Of a stretch of DNA of 64,000 bases, positions 61,633 through 64,000 are shown one piece after another (position 1 is the first letter of the stretch; every line of letters begins with the position of its first letter). Position numbers and translations under genes: made by a program. The notes below the pieces were generated by a model, which did no database searches, was not told the origin of the DNA, and worked only from the letters and a program-made list of their open reading frames with translations. The DNA is taken from positions 616,308 through 680,307 of the forward strand of contig NZ_JAGHKP010000003.1 of assembly GCF_017742215.1 (NCBI RefSeq). The letters run 5' to 3'. Source of the stretch: Chitinophaga chungangae. GTDB lineage: Bacteria; Bacteroidota; Bacteroidia; Chitinophagales; Chitinophagaceae.

Positions 61633-62111
61633 TTTTTTCTAGCAATTGCTGCGCCGATCACCGACGCGATGAGGCCGGGTATCAGGTTCATGAATTCCAG
61701 GCCTGCGAGCGCCGAGATCGCGAAATTCTTTTTCAGCCCGGCGGTGCTCTGTTCTATGTCTGCCGCGGTGGCGTCGGCTGCCTGCGCCGAGGCGATCACT
61801 TCCGCGATGAACCTTTCCTTGTAAGCCGGCACGATCCACACGAATAAGAAAAACAAGATAGCGAAAATTACGATGGTCACGGCCGTTGTGCGGAAGCCTA
61901 CACCAAAAATCTCTCCAAAGCCGGCATTGCCGCCGGTTTCCTTTGAAAATTTCCGGCAGGCGGCGATCACCAGGATAGAAAGGCTGGCTATCGGAAGGAT
62001 CATGAACAGCGGGCTGGCGAAGGGCGCACCGGTAAAGAACTGCACCAGCAGCAGTATAAAATTGACCGCCGCGGCCGCAAGACCGAACTGGATATGAATT
62101 TTAGTTTTCAT
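61629..62111 (-). CDS. DUF4199 membrane protein
   Basis: 160 residues with four membrane helices: FGLAAAAVNFILLLVQFFTG, LFMILPIASLSILVIAA, TTAVTIVIFAILFFLFVWIV and a final FMNLIPGLIASVIGAAIARK. The GFGEIFGVGFRTTA segment is typical of DUF4199. In many Bacteroidota this gene lies between dihydroorotase-like and GT2 genes, exactly as here (4-base overlap with GT2, 3 bases after the dihydroorotase-like gene). Function unknown. Confidence 0.87.
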   Translation of the reverse strand: MKTKIHIQFGLAAAAVNFILLLVQFFTGAPFASPLFMILPIASLSILVIAACRKFSKETGGNAGFGEIFGVGFRTTAVTIVIFAILFFLFVWIVPAYKERFIAEVIASAQAADATAADIEQSTAGLKKNFAISALAGLEFMNLIPGLIASVIGAAIARKK

Positions 62112-62114
62112 GCC

Positions 62115-63380
62115 TTATGCGAGGTAAGCCTGGTTATTGTTGATAATTCCCTTTACCGTGCCGGTCATTTTACGGCCGATGAAGGGGGAATTTTTGCTTT
62201 TGGAACCGATGTGCCCGTCTGTGAACTGGTATTCTTCCGCCGGGTCGAAAAGGGTGAGATTGGCGGGCGCACCTTTGGCAATGGTCAGTTCAGGCAGGTT
62301 GAATATTTTGCGCGGGTTGATGCTGAGCAGTTCGCTGAGCCTTTCGGGGGAAAGGCCGGGCAGCGCGGTGAGAAGCGCGCTGAAAGCGGTTTCGAGGCCG
62401 ATCATGCCGGGTTTGGCGTATTCGAACTCCACTTGTTTGGCATCCCAATCCTGCGGCTGATGATGCGTGGCGATGCAGTCTACCACGCCGTTGATCACCG
62501 CGTCGCGCAGCGCCTGCACATCGTCCTGGCTGCGCAGGGGCGGGCTCACTTTCAGGAAGCTGTCGTAGGTAACGAGGTCTTCTTCGGTGAACAGCAGGTG
62601 GTACGGGGTTGCGGAGCAGGTTACGCTGAGGCCTTCCGTTTTGGCGGCGGCGATCAGTTCGATGGCCTTGCGGGTGCTTACGCCGGTGAAGTGCAGGCGG
62701 GATTCGGTGTACCTGAGCAGGTCGAGATCGCGTTTGATCATGATCTCTTCCGCAATGGCGGGTTTGCCGGGCATGCCGAGGCGGGTGGAAAAAACGCCTT
62801 CGTGCATGAGGCCGTGGCCGGATATGCTGGTATCGTCGGGTACCTGGATAATGGTGCCGGAGAAAGCTTTTACGTATTGAAGGGCTTTGAGCATGATGCC
62901 GGAGGCCTGTACGGGTTTAAGCCCGTCTGAAAAGGCGACCGCGCCGGTTTCTTTCATCTCGTACATTTCCGCGAGAGAAGTGCCTTCGAGATTTTTGGTG
63001 ATGGCGCCGATGGGCAGCACGCGCACGGCCCCGTAGCGGGTTTTGCTGAGCACGTATTCTATCTGCGATTTGGTATGAAGGGCGGGCTGAGTGTTCGGCA
63101 CGATCATAACGGTGGTGAAACCGCCTTTTGCGGCCGCCATGGCGCCGGACTGGAGATCTTCCTTATATTCCTGTCCCGGGTCGCAGAAATGCGCGAAAAC
63201 GTCCGTGAAACCGGTAGTTACGTGAAGGTTCGGGCCGGTCACCACCTGGGCGGAAGGGTGTTGAATACCGGCGGCGATATTGGTGATCACGCCGTTTTCG
63301 ATGAGAATATCCTGTATTTGCCCGTTGAAAGGGGATGAAGGAGCTACGATCTTTGCGCTTTTCAGTAAAATATGCATCAT
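62115..63380 (-). CDS. Dihydroorotase-like protein without the metal ligands
   Basis: 421 residues with a dihydroorotase (amidohydrolase) backbone. Every usual zinc site is changed: HxH is F62-A-H64 (DVFAHF), the HVST His is G233 (FTGVST), TPHH is TPYH (Y260), and the catalytic Asp of ATDHAPH is H306 (ATHHQPQ). This matches the Bacteroidota branch commonly annotated as dihydroorotase, and resembles the non-catalytic PyrC-prime that supports aspartate transcarbamoylase elsewhere. It should not be assumed to make dihydroorotate. It heads an operon with DUF4199, GT2 and GT4. Start is ATG 63380 or 63377. Confidence 0.88.
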   Translation of the reverse strand: MMHILLKSAKIVAPSSPFNGQIQDILIENGVITNIAAGIQHPSAQVVTGPNLHVTTGFTDVFAHFCDPGQEYKEDLQSGAMAAAKGGFTTVMIVPNTQPALHTKSQIEYVLSKTRYGAVRVLPIGAITKNLEGTSLAEMYEMKETGAVAFSDGLKPVQASGIMLKALQYVKAFSGTIIQVPDDTSISGHGLMHEGVFSTRLGMPGKPAIAEEIMIKRDLDLLRYTESRLHFTGVSTRKAIELIAAAKTEGLSVTCSATPYHLLFTEEDLVTYDSFLKVSPPLRSQDDVQALRDAVINGVVDCIATHHQPQDWDAKQVEFEYAKPGMIGLETAFSALLTALPGLSPERLSELLSINPRKIFNLPELTIAKGAPANLTLFDPAEEYQFTDGHIGSKSKNSPFIGRKMTGTVKGIINNNQAYLA

Positions 63381-63396
63381 TTGAATTTATCCCGGG

Positions 63397-63404
63397 CAAA
63401 TGTA
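63397..63404 (-). promoter_or_regulatory. -7 box of the dihydroorotase-like operon
   Basis: TACATTTG on the minus strand (63404-63397), exact consensus, 17 bases before the ATG at 63380. Confidence 0.5.
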
Positions 63405-63479
63405 CGTATTTATGTGGTGTGATGTATAGCGGTGGGAAGCGGTTGTCAACAGAAATTCATAGAAAAAGGGATAAAATTT

Positions 63480-63509
63480 TTGCAAAAATGAAATGAATGG
63501 TTACTTTTG
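63480..63509 (+). promoter_or_regulatory. Promoter of tRNA-Pro
   Basis: TTG (63480-63482), 19 bases, TACTTTTG (63502-63509), exact consensus, 31 bases before the tRNA. Confidence 0.65.
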
Positions 63510-63540
63510 CATCCCGTCGTTAAAACACGGTACCGGAGTT

Positions 63541-63614
63541 CGGGACGTAGCGCAGCCCGGTAGCGCACTTGCATGGGGTGCAAGGGGTCGCTAGTTCGAA
63601 TCTAGTCGTCCCGA
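63541..63614 (+). tRNA. tRNA-Pro (GGG)
   Basis: 74 bases. Acceptor CGGGACG/CGTCCCG pairs perfectly, D arm GCGC/GCGC, anticodon arm CTTGC-ATGGGGT-GCAAG with anticodon GGG, T arm GCTAG-TTCGAAT-CTAGT with one G:U. A73; CCA is not encoded. It has its own promoter and a strong terminator hairpin immediately downstream. Confidence 0.96.
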
Positions 63615-63623
63615 CGAATAAAA

Positions 63624-63661
63624 TAAAGCATTTACAGTTTACTGTAAATGCTTTATGTTTT
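63624..63661 (+). terminator. Terminator after tRNA-Pro
   Basis: A perfect 14-bp stem, TAAAGCATTTACAG (63624-63637) with CTGTAAATGCTTTA (63642-63655), four-base loop, followed by T-rich sequence. Confidence 0.88.
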
Positions 63662-63768
63662 TTGGCACTCCCCAAAACGTATTTTCGGCGATTTATCTCC
63701 CTCCTTCCTCTATTGCCAAACAAAAACAAACATTCGTTTTTTCATAATTTTATATAGTTTGCACAATA
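63662..63768. other. Intergenic region after tRNA-Pro
   Basis: AT-rich, nothing recognisable; no att-like repeat of the tRNA 3' end was seen in the window. Confidence 0.4.
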
Positions 63769-63800
63769 AATCAGGGTCCTCGTTACCGCCTATACTTTTG
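63769..63800 (+). promoter_or_regulatory. Promoter of the ECF sigma factor gene
   Basis: TTG (63769-63771), 21 bases, TACTTTTG (63793-63800), exact consensus. It leaves a leader of about 110 bases. Confidence 0.55.
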
Positions 63801-63916
63801 ATAATTTATCCTGATCGGCCACGTGAACAGAGTATTCAGTCATTTTCGTTATTAAATTCAGCAAATAGCCTGTAAAATAAATCGTACACGATATTCCATA
63901 ATTGAATTTAGATGCT

Positions 63917-64000
63917 ATGGATCATAATGAAAAAATCGTAGTCAGACAATTAAAGGAAGGTTCTGAAAAAGCCTACAGGTATATATACGACACTTATTAT
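63917..64000 (+). CDS. Start of an ECF-type RNA polymerase sigma factor (partial)
   Basis: ATG at 63917 and 28 codons before the window ends: MDHNEKIVVRQLKEGSEKAY followed by RYIYDTYY. The pattern (L-K-x-G-S-E-x-A-Y/F-x-x-I/L-Y-x-x-Y) is the region 2 start of Bacteroidota ECF sigma-70 factors, which usually precede an anti-sigma factor and a SusC/SusD pair. Only the N-terminus is visible. Confidence 0.75.
   Translation, partial: MDHNEKIVVRQLKEGSEKAYRYIYDTYY

Noticed and set aside
63541..63661. tRNA-Pro as an integration site with att repeat
   Set aside because: No repeat of the tRNA 3' end and no integrase gene in the window.
1..64000. CRISPR arrays, IS elements, prophage or restriction-modification genes
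   Set aside because: No regularly spaced direct repeats, transposase, phage structural or defence nuclease genes could be recognised.

Overview
The window reads as a chromosomal segment of a Bacteroidota bacterium, most likely Chitinophagaceae (Chitinophaga or a close relative; this placement is inference from gene content, not from a marker-gene search). Supporting signs are the promoter style (TTG about 20 bases upstream of TAnnTTTG at many starts), Bacteroidota-type families (DUF5723, DUF4294, DUF4295, DUF4199, DUF4382, bacillithiol deacetylase BshB1, a CxxxY-type CcmE), a Reg_prop/Y_Y_Y sensor kinase, moderately high G+C and almost no Shine-Dalgarno sequences. The tRNA-Pro gene does not encode CCA. 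No phage, transposase, CRISPR array or classical defence island is visible. Most of the window is core genome.

Layout. 1-8.2 kb: minus-strand tonB-like, DUF5723 and folC; a plus-strand MFS exporter; then a tight minus-strand operon of ureohydrolase, small membrane protein and radical SAM protein. 8.3-13.9 kb: ccmE and ccmF-type heme lyase, an alpha/beta hydrolase, a DUF4294 protein and bshB1. 14.2-20.5 kb: a small membrane peptide, a peroxiredoxin/AhpD pair, rpmB-rpmG-DUF4295-ftsY, a cupin/JmjC protein and rimO. 20.5-24.4 kb: a DEAD-box helicase and glgB. 24.4-25.1 kb: an unusual intergenic region with two giant hairpins that share a conserved 34-base core but have unrelated outer stems, in opposite orientation around a small possible gene. 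25.1-36.1 kb: a DUF4382 lipoprotein, a MORN-like protein, a hybrid histidine kinase, a DUF6766 protein, two SDR enzymes around two unrecognised proteins, a CinA-type amidase, an irregular tRNA-Cys and a sterol-desaturase-family enzyme. 36.2-51 kb: a GH31 alpha-glucosidase, a YCF48-like propeller, a Reg_prop kinase/LuxR regulator pair, and a convergent four-gene exported operon with Planctomycetes-type cytochrome, DUF1549/1553 and DUF1501 domains. 51.3-58.5 kb: two tiny membrane proteins, the topoisomerase IV operon parE-DUF1835-cupin-parC, and two small lipoproteins. 58.5-64 kb: an exported protein, two glycosyltransferases, DUF4199, a dihydroorotase-like protein that has lost its metal ligands, tRNA-Pro, and the start of an ECF sigma factor running off the window.

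The pieces most worth a second look are the paired hairpin elements at 24399-24868, the planctomycete-like exported operon, the metal-ligand-less dihydroorotase, the tRNA-Cys with a 6-bp acceptor stem, and several small membrane or lipoprotein genes that conventional gene calling is likely to miss.
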